Below, piece by piece: positions 8,501 through 17,693 of a stretch of 64,000 bases of DNA. Source of the DNA: Sialis fuliginosa. Its lineage: Eukaryota; Arthropoda; Insecta; Megaloptera; Sialidae. Position numbers and translations under genes: made by a program. The notes beneath the pieces are model-generated. The model made no database searches and had not been told where the DNA came from. It saw nothing but the letters and a program-made list of their open reading frames with translations. The stretch lies in assembly GCA_961205875.1 (NCBI GenBank), contig OY540810.1, forward strand, positions 26,412,001 to 26,476,000, in the 5' to 3' direction. How positions within the stretch are numbered: position 1 is the first letter of the stretch; every line of letters starts with the position of its first letter.

Positions 8501-11094
8501 TATGCAATCCCCCAATAATTATACCCAAAATAGTTTTTAACCTACATTTATACATGATTTAGTATTTAAAAAGTTTAATGATTATGAGTATCAACCAATA
8601 ATAATTTAGACTAGGGCATGATTGAAACAAAAAAAACCCATAAACCTTAATACTAATACTAAACTGTGTATCAAATCAAATTTCATATCTGTATTTCAAT
8701 TCTCAAGAGAACGAATAAAAACTAGTTTAAGCATTTTTTTTGATAGCTCCTTCACGAAGAATTTCTGGACAAGTCCACAAAAACTTTGTACAGGAAATAT
8801 TTATAGATAAACTAAATATAAACAATTATTGGTGATATGAAACCCAATCTTATTTTTTGTTATCATTTGAATAGTGAAAATTATAAATTATAAGTTTTTA
8901 TTAATAATTAATTTTCTCTGTTTATCTCAATATTTTTCAAAAGTGGATTTGTAACAGATAAATGTTCAGGTGACGACATGTTCATTTGATTTTCCTAAAT
9001 AACTTCCTCGAACTATAGCTAAATTTTGAAACGCTTGTCCTGAATCACTCTGTATATAATTTTGTAAAGCATTTAGAAATGAATTATAGTAGAAGTCGGT
9101 TAAATAAGAATAAAAAAAGTTGTCATTGAGCTTGCACAGTATTATATCGTAGCAAAAAATATAATTTATTTTACAAAACAACTACTAAACATAAATTTAT
9201 AAAGTAAACCAATATGACTAGCGGATTATTGTGTATATATTCGTCATAACATATGTACATACATTTATTAAATGAACAAGAATAAATTTTCATTCTAGGC
9301 CTTTGGGTTTCATTTGTCGTTTTAGTAAAATTTTTGAAAACTTTTTATGTTACATTAGACATCTTCAGTGTTATTTTGATATTGAAACTTTTGATTGTGT
9401 AAAAATGTCTAGAGGCATACCGGAACTGGAATTTTAAATTCCGACCGAAACTGGAATTACCGGAATTCACCAAAAAAATCCGACCAGAGCCGAATTTTTT
9501 TTTCAAAAAATTCTATTTTTTGCATTTGTGTGTATGAAACGATTTTTTCCATTAAAATTTGTGTTAATAAAATGTTATATCATATATAAGTATTAATAAA
9601 ATTTCAAAATTAAGGCAAAATCTGATTGGAATTTACCAGTTCCGGTCGGACTAGAATTCCGGTACACCCCTAAAATTGTCACTTGGATTATTTTTGTAAC
9701 AAGACGCTCTGGGGTCTGAGGGCAGCAAGTGACTGAGGGGTCCTCACTAAAAAAATTAAATACCTTTTTTTTTCGTTGCTACCTCAGTCCATAATTTTAC
9801 GCTTCTTACTAATAACTTTTTTTTGTTCCTCAATCTTGCTGACCCCAATTTTTACGTTGCTGCGGGGGCCTCGGGACACTGCCTCAACTTGCGGCCCTGT
9901 GATTAAAACACTCCAGTTCGTTTCAGTTATCGGTTTTTCATTTTATTTTATGTTGTTTGGTTAGTGGTTTAATAAACGATTATTTTGGTTTTTGATTCGC
10001 AGTTCAGTTCGATATTTTAATCGATTATATTACTTAAATATTTAAAAATAAGATTTTCCGAATGTGTGATTTAGAAAGTAATTTATAAACATAATGTTTT
10101 TCTTTTATAGGCGTTGAAGCAGAAACAAAAATTTATCCAGATGTCAAATTTATCTATTATATCCAAAGGTAATGACACCAATTGCAAGCATAAAAATAAA
10201 AAGTACAGGATTTCCGATAGGAATTTTGATACAGTTGTAAAAAGATACGGACAAGATTATGAAAGTAAAAATGAAACTTTTTCCAATAAAAGTAAGAAAA
10301 AAAGGTTCGTTAGGTATTTTAAATATTATTTTAACAAAAATATTTCTAAAATATATATAGGACAAATATTCAAATCTAAAAATGTAATGATGAATGTGTC
10401 TCTAATTAGAACGAGACGAGGCCGTCTGAAATTTTAACGAGATGATATTGATTTTCTTTACTAGTTTCGCCGAGAGTTTCGGTTTTAAAGGTTATCAATA
10501 ATAAGTAAAGGCTTTATCGGTAGAGCGTGAAGCCGAGCTGAAACCAACAGATACCGCGTGAAAACGAAAACATAAAAATGGTCTGAACTTTTATTTGCGG
10601 AATAATTATACAACCGGCTCGCCGATTTTCAAAATTTTTAAAAACCGGCTTGCGCGAGCCGGTTCTAGCACACCCTTGTGTATATCTCCTCTGTAAAGTC
10701 TTACATAGATTACAAATAATGCTTTGAAGTTTTAAGATCGAGTGAGTTAAATTATCTTGATTGCAGGAATAAAACTGGTTCACGAAAAGACACAACTTCA
10801 TATACAACTAGTTCAAAAACAAGTTGCACTCAAACACCCCCAAGTTTTCTAATAAACGTTACACCAAATCATAGAAGTAATAAGTCTGTGATTACAACAA
10901 TTTCAAAATGTACCCAATCAAGACATCCGTTACATTACGATTTAGAAATGGGTTCTGAAGAGAGCGATAACGATTCACAAGCTTCTTCTTACATTGGTAG
11001 CGATTTAAACGATAGCAATTCTGTTTCAAACGTTAGACGAGATGTACGAAAGTCACGGAAGGTAACAACGAGCGATGTTTCAACATCCGAATGA
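2363..11094 (+). CDS. TMEM26: TMEM26-like multi-pass membrane protein, complete gene of eight coding exons
   Basis: This is a full gene resembling transmembrane protein 26, a multi-pass membrane protein of unknown biochemical role. Coding exons are 2363-2556, 3624-3777, 5050-5206, 6114-6207, 6281-6370, 8145-8361, 10111-10304 and 10767-11094. Together they make 1428 nt, or 475 residues plus stop, with every junction GT-AG and in phase. About eight hydrophobic segments lie near residues 5-27, 33-56, 66-86, 130-151, 158-178, 188-213, 239-262 and 268-295. Family signatures are LLTRLLFGAHGFIAIWQVTQ at the N terminus, VGRWMLPKGDLTRDQLSQLL with TAADIIEFF in the middle, and LQDAPFLAFRL with LVIVLQLYRL near the end. 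Residues after about 302 form a hydrophilic tail rich in Lys, Asn, Ser and Thr, with an acidic patch EMGSEESDNDS; it looks disordered. The protein is longer than mammalian TMEM26 (about 370 residues), mainly because of this tail. The start ATG at 2363 aligns with the family N terminus. Confidence 0.9.
2557..3623 (+). other. TMEM26-like intron 1
   Basis: This 1067-base AT-rich intron has runs of TATA/TACATA between about 3020 and 3180. No element with clear ends was recognised. Confidence 0.75.
3624..3777 (+). CDS. TMEM26: TMEM26-like exon 2 (residues 65-116)
   Basis: The acceptor is TATAG|GTTTTG (AG at 3622-3623) and completes TGG for Trp65. It encodes FCPSVFLYLSSVVPAIWLLE, the third membrane segment, and then a charged helix. 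The donor is GGG|GTTAGC at 3778, a weak consensus. It is chosen because it gives phase 0, as exon 3 requires; a nearby GTATAT at 3788 would break phase. Confidence 0.82.
3831..3919. repeat. Fold-back copy of the GAGACGAGAC repeat family
   Basis: It lies in TMEM26 intron 2. The left arm GCTGCACACTGAGACGAGAC (3833-3852) is the inverse of the right arm ending GTCTCGTGTGCAGC (to 3914). The outer end reads TAGGGCTGCACACGAGACGA on the minus strand and matches the ends of repeats at 25683, 49049 and 58578. It could be an internally deleted hAT-like MITE. Confidence 0.7.
3951..4910. mobile_element. MITE-like element with about 200-bp inverted repeats, carrying a nested insertion
   Basis: The arms 3951-4162 and 4719-4910 are imperfect inverted copies over roughly 200 bases. 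An example is CCAGAACATAGTACGCAG on the left against CCAGAATATAGCGCAG in reverse complement on the right. There is no ORF, so it needs a transposase from elsewhere. A hAT-like element is nested in its centre. Target duplication for the outer element is not clear, so the superfamily is unassigned. Confidence 0.8.
4381..4665. mobile_element. Nested hAT-like MITE with an 8-bp target duplication
   Basis: A 269-bp element (4389-4657) begins TAGAGTGACCAGG and ends CTAGTCACCCTATA. It is flanked by perfect 8-bp direct repeats GTTCCTAT at 4381-4388 and 4658-4665. An 8-bp duplication and TAGRGTGAC-type ends fit the hAT superfamily. It has no coding capacity and sits in the centre of the larger element at 3951-4910, so it inserted later. 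Confidence 0.82.
4978..5004. repeat. (TAA)9 microsatellite
   Basis: Nine perfect TAA units lie 45 bases upstream of TMEM26 exon 3, in the branch-site region of the intron. Confidence 0.95.
5050..5206 (+). CDS. TMEM26: TMEM26-like exon 3 (residues 117-169)
   Basis: The acceptor AG is at 5048-5049 and the donor G|GTAAGT at 5207 is near-consensus. It carries the best-conserved motif of the family, VGRWMLPKGDLTRDQLSQLL. A (TAA)9 microsatellite ends 45 bases upstream of the exon. Confidence 0.9.
5350..5974. mobile_element. MITE-like fold-back element in TMEM26 intron 3
   Basis: The left arm 5350-5570 and right arm 5704-5974 are diverged inverted copies. Examples are GAACATATGA with TCATATGTATGTTC at the ends, and the GC-richer GTCGTGGCTGGCGTAAAACA against CGCCGGCCACGACAGCAGCG inside. 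About 130 bases form the centre. No transposase is encoded. It accounts for most of the 907-base intron. Confidence 0.8.
6114..6207 (+). CDS. TMEM26: TMEM26-like exon 4 (residues 169-200)
   Basis: The acceptor is TTCAG|GTACAG and the donor TG|GTGAGG. It encodes TAADIIEFFDSFKDD and the next membrane segment, ILVMLTLAIW. The final Trp codon is split by the intron. Confidence 0.9.
6281..6370 (+). CDS. TMEM26: TMEM26-like exon 5 (residues 200-230)
   Basis: It follows a 73-base intron (6208-6280), the shortest in the gene. The acceptor is ATACAG|GTCTTG and the donor CC|GTAAGT. It encodes WSWSLIQFTIVL, matching a conserved WTWSMLQF-like segment in the family, then a basic Ser-rich loop. Confidence 0.9.
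6785..6799. repeat. (CCTAA)3, insect telomere-type motif
   Basis: Three perfect CCTAA units, the complement of the common arthropod telomere repeat TTAGG. The run is too short to indicate a telomere relic on its own. Confidence 0.6.
7092..7665 (+). repeat. TATAAGAAAGT dispersed repeat, copy 1
   Basis: From the TATAAGAAAGTCCCATG motif to a terminal GGTATAAGAAAGT near 7650-7662, this tract aligns with 37378-37795. It also aligns in part, inverted, with 25901-26140 and 55620-55714. Shared landmarks include ATGGCAGATATTTC, AAATTATAGAT, TCACCCTTCTACG, ATGGCGAAAATAGTCAGAAT and TCGAAAAAAATCGGCTTC. Its class is not determined; it may be a degraded retroelement or Helitron tail. Confidence 0.75.
7101..7220 (+). 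repeat. 60-bp tandem duplication
   Basis: Two units of exactly 60 bases, 7101-7160 and 7161-7220, share TACGTATAAGAAAGTCCCAT and flanking bases with several mismatches. It lies within the hAT-like element. Confidence 0.8.
8145..8361 (+). CDS. TMEM26: TMEM26-like exon 6 (residues 230-302)
   Basis: The acceptor is TTTCAG|AACAAC and the donor AAG|GTAAAT. It encodes the last two membrane segments, including DVWGILLNIALQDAPFLAFR and FFTCKNTLVIVLQLYRLYVV, which align with the C-terminal membrane half of TMEM26. A run of four Cys (residues 233-236) precedes the seventh segment. Confidence 0.9.
8404..9052. mobile_element. TA-flanked MITE with CAGGRTG-type ends
   Basis: The left end CAGGATGATTCAGGAATATC and the right end, read in reverse as CAGAGTGATTCAGGACAAGC, form terminal inverted repeats. 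TA lies immediately outside both ends (8402-8403 and 9053-9054), as expected for Tc1/mariner-type insertion. It begins 42 bases after TMEM26 exon 6 and contains no transposase gene. Confidence 0.75.
9402..9680. mobile_element. hAT-like MITE with near-perfect 8-bp target duplication
   Basis: The element (9410-9672) starts TAGAGGCATACCGGAACTGG and ends in a reverse-complement form of TAGGGGTGTACCGGAATTC. It is flanked by AAAATGTC and AAATTGTC, which match at seven of eight bases. The interior repeats a CCGGAAYTGGAATT-like unit. It lies in TMEM26 intron 6. Confidence 0.75.
10111..10304 (+). CDS. TMEM26: TMEM26-like exon 7 (residues 303-367, cytosolic tail)
   Basis: The acceptor is TTATAG|GCGTTG. 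The chosen donor AAG|GTTCGT at 10305 is not ideal, but it is the one that keeps exon 8 open. A stronger-looking GTAAGA at 10292 would put exon 8 into a stop. The reading frame also stays open through the intron to a stop ending at 10437, so intron retention could yield an alternative basic C terminus. The tail is Lys/Asn-rich and poorly conserved. Confidence 0.72.
10590..10680. repeat. Fragment with a hAT-like end rich in GCCGGTT
   Basis: In TMEM26 intron 7, the minus strand reads CAAGGGTGTGCTAGAACCGG followed by a GCGAGCCGG-rich tract. This resembles the end of a hAT-type MITE. No opposite end was identified, so it is probably truncated. Confidence 0.45.
10767..11094 (+). CDS. TMEM26: TMEM26-like exon 8 (residues 367-475 and stop)
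   Basis: The acceptor is TTGCAG|GAATAA. The frame reads NKTGSRKDTTSYTTSSKTSC and onward, Ser/Thr-rich, then an acidic patch and a basic stretch VRRDVRKSRK, ending with TGA at 11092-11094. A GTAACA donor-like site near 11062 could allow another 3' exon, but none was identified. The assignment rests on phase and on an open frame of 328 bases in AT-rich DNA. Confidence 0.7.
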
Positions 11095-13029
11095 CGCCAC
11101 CAGATGGCGATTTTTGCTATATTTTGTTTGTTTTTCCTGATACTTGTATGTTGTCTCTTGTTTATATATAGCGGCATTAGTCAGGATGGTCTCATACTTG
11201 CCAGACACAGTAAAACTTTTCGTTTTTATAAATGGAAGAATTATACTATTAAGAGCGCACAATGAATATTGAATAGAGTAATACGGAAATTTTTGACATA
11301 CCTTTTCTATTACTTAATTGCAAAGATTAGGCTAAAAAATAATAATAGCATTGAACTAATTGTTTTCTTATTGCTCAATTTTAAATTATTCAATATTAAA
11401 AGTCGTAAACTTTTAATTTTTTCTTTAGTTTCCTTCTGGCACAGTTATAAATATTTTTCCAGGAGTTTTGTAAGTTGAATTAAGCATTAACTGACATTTC
11501 AATTCTGGATTATGACGTCACGTAATATGACGCGCAATTGATATTTTGGGGTCACGATAAACTTTTGGAGTATGGAAAAATGTTCTACAATGTTTTTTTA
11601 CCTCTAGATTACATTAAACAGGTTTTTAGGGGTGTTCATTTTTGACCGAATTACTCTATTATCTACTGAAAAATGTGGATACAAAAATAGGAATTTTGGA
11701 AAAATAAACAGATATGTACATATTGCTATATTATATTTACACATATTTTTTTATACATAAAGTTCCGTCATATATACGTGTATATATATATTTATATTAA
11801 AGTTATATAAACATATATATATACATAAATGTGTATGTATATTTAAATTAAGATTATATATACATTTATATTATATAATATCGTAAAAATATTCCAACAT
11901 CAATATTACCTTCAGATCTTTGATGATCATTACTGAAGCAGTCATACAAACGACGTTCTATTTATATAAATTAATTATAACAAAATATAAATCTATGTAT
12001 TTATATATATATTACGTTCAAACAACTACAGTTTGTATAACAATATATTTAATATTTTGTACAAATATTTATTTTATAATAATATAATTCATAAACAATA
12101 AATTTATATATGTATACTTATATATAATATGTATTGAATATTATAATTTTGACGTATTTATATCCAAAAAGTTTATAATAAATATTAACCTTATATTAAG
12201 ATTATATATATATCTACAATTATACTATTATCGAGTGTATAGAGATGAATTGATATTTAAATCAAATTGAATATTTCTTATGTAGGTACTTTCAAAAAAT
12301 AGTATAAGTTTTATTACAAAAACAATACTATCAATATTATAAATATAATATTATATTCTGAAAGGACCCTATAATTTTGAAAACATAATATACATAAAGT
12401 TATTGTAACAGTAAAATAATTGACAATATTATTTTTAATGTATAATTAATTACAATTACTCATAAAAAATGTAATTGTTAATGTTGTTACACTGATTTTA
12501 ATTGTAAAGCCACAGACGATTTTTTTTCTGACGAGGTGTTATAAAAAATATGACATTAATTGAATGTTGGATGGATGTTACCGAATAGATAGTTTTAAAA
12601 CACAATTAAAATTATGAGTGTCGGTTTTCTTCATCGTGTGGTCATTTTTTTCATAACATACATAATTTATGTGTCATCAGAAATACTGTGATTGTAATAA
12701 ATAAATATTTTTATAACTAGTTTTTTATTGTTGTTAGATGGGCGTTGCTTAAACATTTCTGCAGATAAATTAAGATCAAAAAAATGAAATATAAAGTTTT
12801 TTACAATATAATTTTTAAAGACACTATTTATGTTGAATTAAGAACTAAAGAATTCAGTATATTTTATTACTTTTTTATTTACATACATATACATGATGTC
12901 TAAAAATTTTATTATGAAACTTCTGGAATATGTTTTATGGGAAAAATTATGAAAAACTGTTTAAATAAAAGAGTAAATAATATATTTCAAATACAATATT
13001 GAGTATAGTTTATATCAGTATGCAATTAC
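11095..13029. other. Convergent intergenic region, proximal part (TMEM26 3' side)
   Basis: It starts with the TMEM26 3' untranslated region; a possible AATAAA lies at 11703-11708. From 11700 to about 12450 it is extremely AT-rich with TATA/TACATA runs. No gene or bounded repeat was recognised. Confidence 0.6.
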
Positions 13030-13482
13030 GAAGGTCCACAAAATACGAATTTGACAATAAGAAAGCTCGCTGACTGTCAAATTTTTTTCTATCGCAAAAA
13101 GATAATAGGTGTACTAATTTTGAGAGCCTCTACTTATAATAATTGTTTTGATAAAATCTAATGAATTATTTTTGTAGATTATACTTTTTTCTTCTATTTT
13201 CTTCTATTTTCTTTTATCGCTGTACGACCGTTTTTGACCAAGTTATTTGCGATCAAAGCTAAGGCTGAAATTATTTTCTTCATAATTCTGTCAAAAATGG
13301 TCGTATAACGATACAAAAAAGCAAATTAAAGAGAAAAGTTTGATCTATGAAAGTAATTCATTAGATTTGGTCAATAAAATTATCACGGCTTGTGTAGGTT
13401 CTCAGAATTTTTATAATTTGTTTTGCCAAAAAATGTTGAGGGTCAGCCAACTTTTTTTATCGCTGAATTCGTTTTTAGATCC
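13030..13482. mobile_element. Fold-back element with about 200-bp arms
   Basis: The arms 13030-13240 and 13272-13482 are imperfect inverted copies sharing AAAATCTAATGAATTA, TACGACCGTTTTTGAC and CGCTGACTGTC-like blocks. The spacer is about 30 bases, so a transcript would fold into a long hairpin. No ORF is present and the superfamily is unknown. Confidence 0.72.
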
Positions 13483-15173
13483 CAAAAATACGTTAGAGAA
13501 ACATAGTCAGGTTTAAAGCGAAAGACTTTTTTGTGGGGCTGTGTTATTATAACAGACTATTATTATTAATCGATATATAATTATAATTTTGTAAACGATA
13601 TGTTGACATAAAGTTTTGTAATCTGAAACATATTTCCAAAGCTTGAATAATCCGATTTTAGGCACATGTATACATATATATACATAATAATATATACACA
13701 CATATCACATAGCGAGTTCAATAAACTTTATGATAAATGAAACATGATAAAAAGAAACACTAACATTGAATCAACGATTATTTACAAACAATTTTGGCAC
13801 CTATAATGATAAATAAATACTTTTCTTCTTTCTTATACCTATATAATAGAACCGGTTCAATATTTTATGGCGTCGAGTCGCTTCAAGTAATATTGAAAAT
13901 TCGTTATTTTTTCATTAAATAAATTATAATTTCATGTTTTGTTCGATATTGAATATTTGGTCTTATAAATAATTTTTTCACTCCACCTTATTATTATTGT
14001 TATATTAATACTACTATAAGATTTTGTGAAATGATAACACATTTATAACTACACAGAAAAACATTGTTTAGAAAAAAGTTGTAGCTTGAGAGGATCTTAA
14101 AATATATTGTATAGGTATTTTAAACACAAAATTGAGTATTCAAGTTGCATACGAATATGTATCTAAGAAGTTTCCAAACTGTTTGCTTAAAATTAAACGT
14201 TATATTAGATATTTAAAATTTATTTGAATGTAATCATGCATAACTGCTACCAAGAAAAATACATGTAGAACCTTTTATCCATATAAATAAATAGTTTGGA
14301 AACCTTTACAGTTTTTTAAAATAAATCTAGACCATTTATATACGAACATATAGGCTCATTATACTTCGTATATATGTTGATCTAGAAATGTTTCTAAAAC
14401 GTAAAATATTTATAATGAAATTATTATTATTAAAGTATTTATAAAGATTGCCATTATTTGCATTATTGTCAAAAATCAATTATATTATTATTATTTGAAG
14501 AATGGCTGTAGATTCTTTCACAAAATTAGATTTATTAAATACATGTCGTTTATATGGAAAAAATCGGTTAGAGTTGATTATAAACATGGTCTCTAATATT
14601 AATAATCTCAGAATATGTTTTAAACTATTTTAAATAATTATATACGTTATTTACTTAAATAATATATCATCTACATATATTGCTAATACTCTCTCGTGTA
14701 CATATACATACATATATATATACATATATATTATATATATATACATATATTTAACCATATGCATGTATTTATTTTCCCGTTTTGCCGAAAGCTTCTATGT
14801 ACATAAATATTTATTTTTTAACCATTAAAATAAGCGTTTAACATCTATACATATTTCTTAAGATATGTACAGTCTTAAATCTATAGTTATTACATATACA
14901 TACATAAATATACTATATTTTAATTGTGTATGATTTTATGTAATATATTCGTTTCTTATTTCATTATTCAGGCTATCTACTATGTATTACATCAAAGTTT
15001 ACATGTTAAATATATCATTTTAAAGGTTGTTTTCTAGCTGCAGTTCTAATAAGGTTAAAAAAATTAATATTGTTTATGGAGGAATACATCAAGAAGGCAT
15101 CTACATAACAACAAATGTTTACTCAAACTATATACGATACAGTTATTTGTTGCTTTATGGACAGACAGATATA
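13483..15173. other. AT-rich intergenic sequence
   Basis: No gene was recognised. There is a TATATACA-type microsatellite near 14690-14760 and a short inverted pair, GTTTCCAAACT near 14170 and AGTTTGGAAAC near 14293. Confidence 0.6.
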
Positions 15174-15489
15174 CAGAGTGTACAAGATAAGCATAAATGC
15201 ATGGGGATTTCCTAAACGGTAAGAGATACAGATTTGATTAAATGAGATAAATTATTTGTAAAGAAGGTGTGAGTATTACTACATCAGAAAATATTAACAA
15301 TTGAATGTGGTTTAGGCGGTATGCCCAAAAATCTGAAAATTCGGAATTTCTTTAAATGACTATAACTTTTTCGTCAAAGTAGAACTGTACTTTTTGTTTA
15401 CGGTTTCTGAAAGCACATCTCATTTAACCAAAGTATTTCTTGTCGTTTAGGAAATCCCCCTACATTTCACGTTTATATTGGACATCCTG
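15174..15489. mobile_element. TA-flanked MITE, family shared with 39043-39778
   Basis: The ends are CAGAGTGTACAAGATAAGC and, in reverse, CAGGATGTCCAATATAAACG, with TA at 15172-15173 and 15490-15491. Inverted arms continue with GGGGATTTCCTAAACG and TTAAATGAGAT. The interior holds GGTTTAGGCGGTAT, also found at 39043-39778. It is non-coding. Confidence 0.82.
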
Positions 15490-15554
15490 TATAAAGATAT
15501 AATAAACAAATAGAAATTAGATACATCTTTATTTTTTAAATTTTGTATCTTTAA

Positions 15555-15750
15555 ATGGATCTTGCTTCTGGGTATAAGCCATGTCGTTTTTGGTCGTTCT
15601 ATCGGCAAACGTTTCCTCGTATATTGCAGTGGATATCTTCAGGACTATATTGAAGAAACACTTTCAATAGAGCCCTGAAGATGTTCACTGAAATGTTAGT
15701 CGATAGAACGACCAAATTAACGTGGCTTGTACCCAGAAGCCAAGATCCAT
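15555..15750. repeat. 196-bp palindromic repeat
   Basis: The arms 15555-15645 and 15660-15750 are inverted copies, sharing ATGGATCTTGCTTCTGGGTA and GGTCGTTCTATCG. A related fragment lies at 32918-32990. Each arm contains CTGAAGA followed by a downstream GAAAC-like block, similar to motifs at 36924, 47950 and 52735. Confidence 0.8.
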
Positions 15751-16983
15751 ATCAAGGTCACCGTGAAAGCCTTTAAAACTTGTTATATGTTTAAAATCTG
15801 ATGGTGAATATTTTAAATAGAATTACTTATGAACCAATGCATAAAAAGTATCTCATGTTCAATTTACGTTGTATTGAAATGTTAACTAATGATCAGTCAA
15901 AATTTTAAAACTTCTTAAGAAAAATCTGTATTAAGATAATTACCTTAATTGTTCAGTTTTCATGAAATGTACTAAAAATAATTCGTTGTATTTAAAAAAT
16001 CAGCGTAAAAAATTGTTTTTAAATAAAAAATAGGCTATATATAAATCGTTACATTTTGAAGAACTCTCATTTAAAATTCAATAAGTACAGGAAGAAGTTT
16101 TTTCCCAGTATTATTTATTTAATACACAAATTGAAAAGTATCACATAAATGAGAACCCCACGAAATACAACTTCAAATAATAACACAAGGGAAATTAGCT
16201 TACGATGTTTTTTAATTCTCACTTTGATCTTAATTTTAATTGAACTTCGTTTCTTGTAAAAGAAGGTAGAGAACGGGAAAATAATTATTTGTATTAAATC
16301 GTTAAGGACAGTTAGGGTTATATTGATCTTCCAAAAAAAGTTTTGTCTCTAAATTGCAGTCTAAGAGGGATTTGTTTATATGGTGATTAATTTAAAATAT
16401 GTATTCAAATTAAAAATATAAAAAAGCATTTTGAAGTTGAAACTAGAATCTTTCGAATGCAGCAATTTTTAACCATAATAATTTTTCAAAAATTATAAAA
16501 ATTTTGCATTTTTTTTAAAAATTTACAATCTCTGAAAAAATATTGAGATTTTAATTTTTAAAATGCGTTTTAAAAAAATTTATGTAAGACCATTTTAACC
16601 TCTTAATTTTAGAACAGATTTACCTAATAAAAATACTATAAATCACTTTTAAATAATTAAAAAAAAATAATATCATGCTGACCATTATAATAATTAAATT
16701 GTTTTAATTGGAGTTGTGAAAATATTTTTCAAATATACATATTATGAATTTACTTCTATTTACATTTTCATTTTATTTTTTGACAGTAATACGTTGATGT
16801 AATACAAAATAAACGTCCTGTACATTCTACTATATTAGAGAAAGACAGTGTAGTTCCAGTTTATAACTGGGAATAAACACATTATAAAACATTAACTAAA
16901 ATCAACAACTATGTATTTGGCAATTAATTTATTAATAGGATCTCCAAAATGATAGGTTGTTACAAATGTTACATATATATGTA
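15751..16983. other. AT-rich intergenic sequence
   Basis: No gene or clear repeat boundary was recognised; A/T homopolymer runs dominate. Confidence 0.6.
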
Positions 16984-17693
16984 GGAGAGAATGGGGGTAA
17001 TCACGAACGCGGGGTAATCGCGAATTCAGTGATTTCAGTATGTTATAAGAGGAAAGCAAATGTTCTGTCTGCACTTACTGATATGTGATTAGTAGAAATG
17101 TAATTAAGTAATGCTCAAGTAAGCCTCGATCAAACAGTATTTGAGATCACCCGTATTGTTTATTATATGATCTTAACTTAATATTTTTTTCAAGCTCGTG
17201 GGGTAATGACGAACGTTGTAAAAAAAAACTAAACTAAAACTAGAAAAAGTGTGAGGTATTGCAGTAAGGAGAAGAAGGCTGATAAAGTACAAAGTAAAAA
17301 GAACAAGAAACGAATATTGATAAAGAAAATAACTTTTTTTGTTATTGTAATGAAAAATATCGAGATCTTCTTGTTGAAGACGGGTAATGTGCTATTAGTG
17401 CAATTTATGGGAACGTGATAAGTGTATCAGTGGTCAAAGTACATCCAGAGGCTTTCGCTGTGACTTTTGTACTAATTACATTTAGTTATCTCTTTGTTCG
17501 TGTTTACCCCACACTAGTACATACATAGTACAATATTAATTTTGTTCTTAAATTTTATTAAAATTGGTAATGAAAATTAATAACTAATAGATTATATAAT
17601 AATAATATATAATAATACATCTATTGGTTTCTTACTCAGGTTTTAATTTATTTGATTTTTCCCTTAAGTATTCGTAACCACCCCACTCTTTTC
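16984..17693. mobile_element. TA-flanked element with GGGGTAATCACGAA ends
   Basis: The left end GGAGAGAATGGGGGTAATCA and the inverse of the right end, GAAAAGAGTGGGGTGGTTAC, are diverged inverted repeats, with TA at both outer edges. Near the left end the motif GGGGTAATCACGAACGC is followed by GGGGTAATCGCGAATTC. A related copy starts at about 59633. No transposase was seen in about 710 bp. Confidence 0.68.

Noticed and set aside
10292-10293. GTAAGA donor as the main end of TMEM26 exon 7
   Set aside because: It gives a frame in exon 8 that stops early. The donor at 10305 keeps a long open frame, so 10292 is kept only as a possible alternative.
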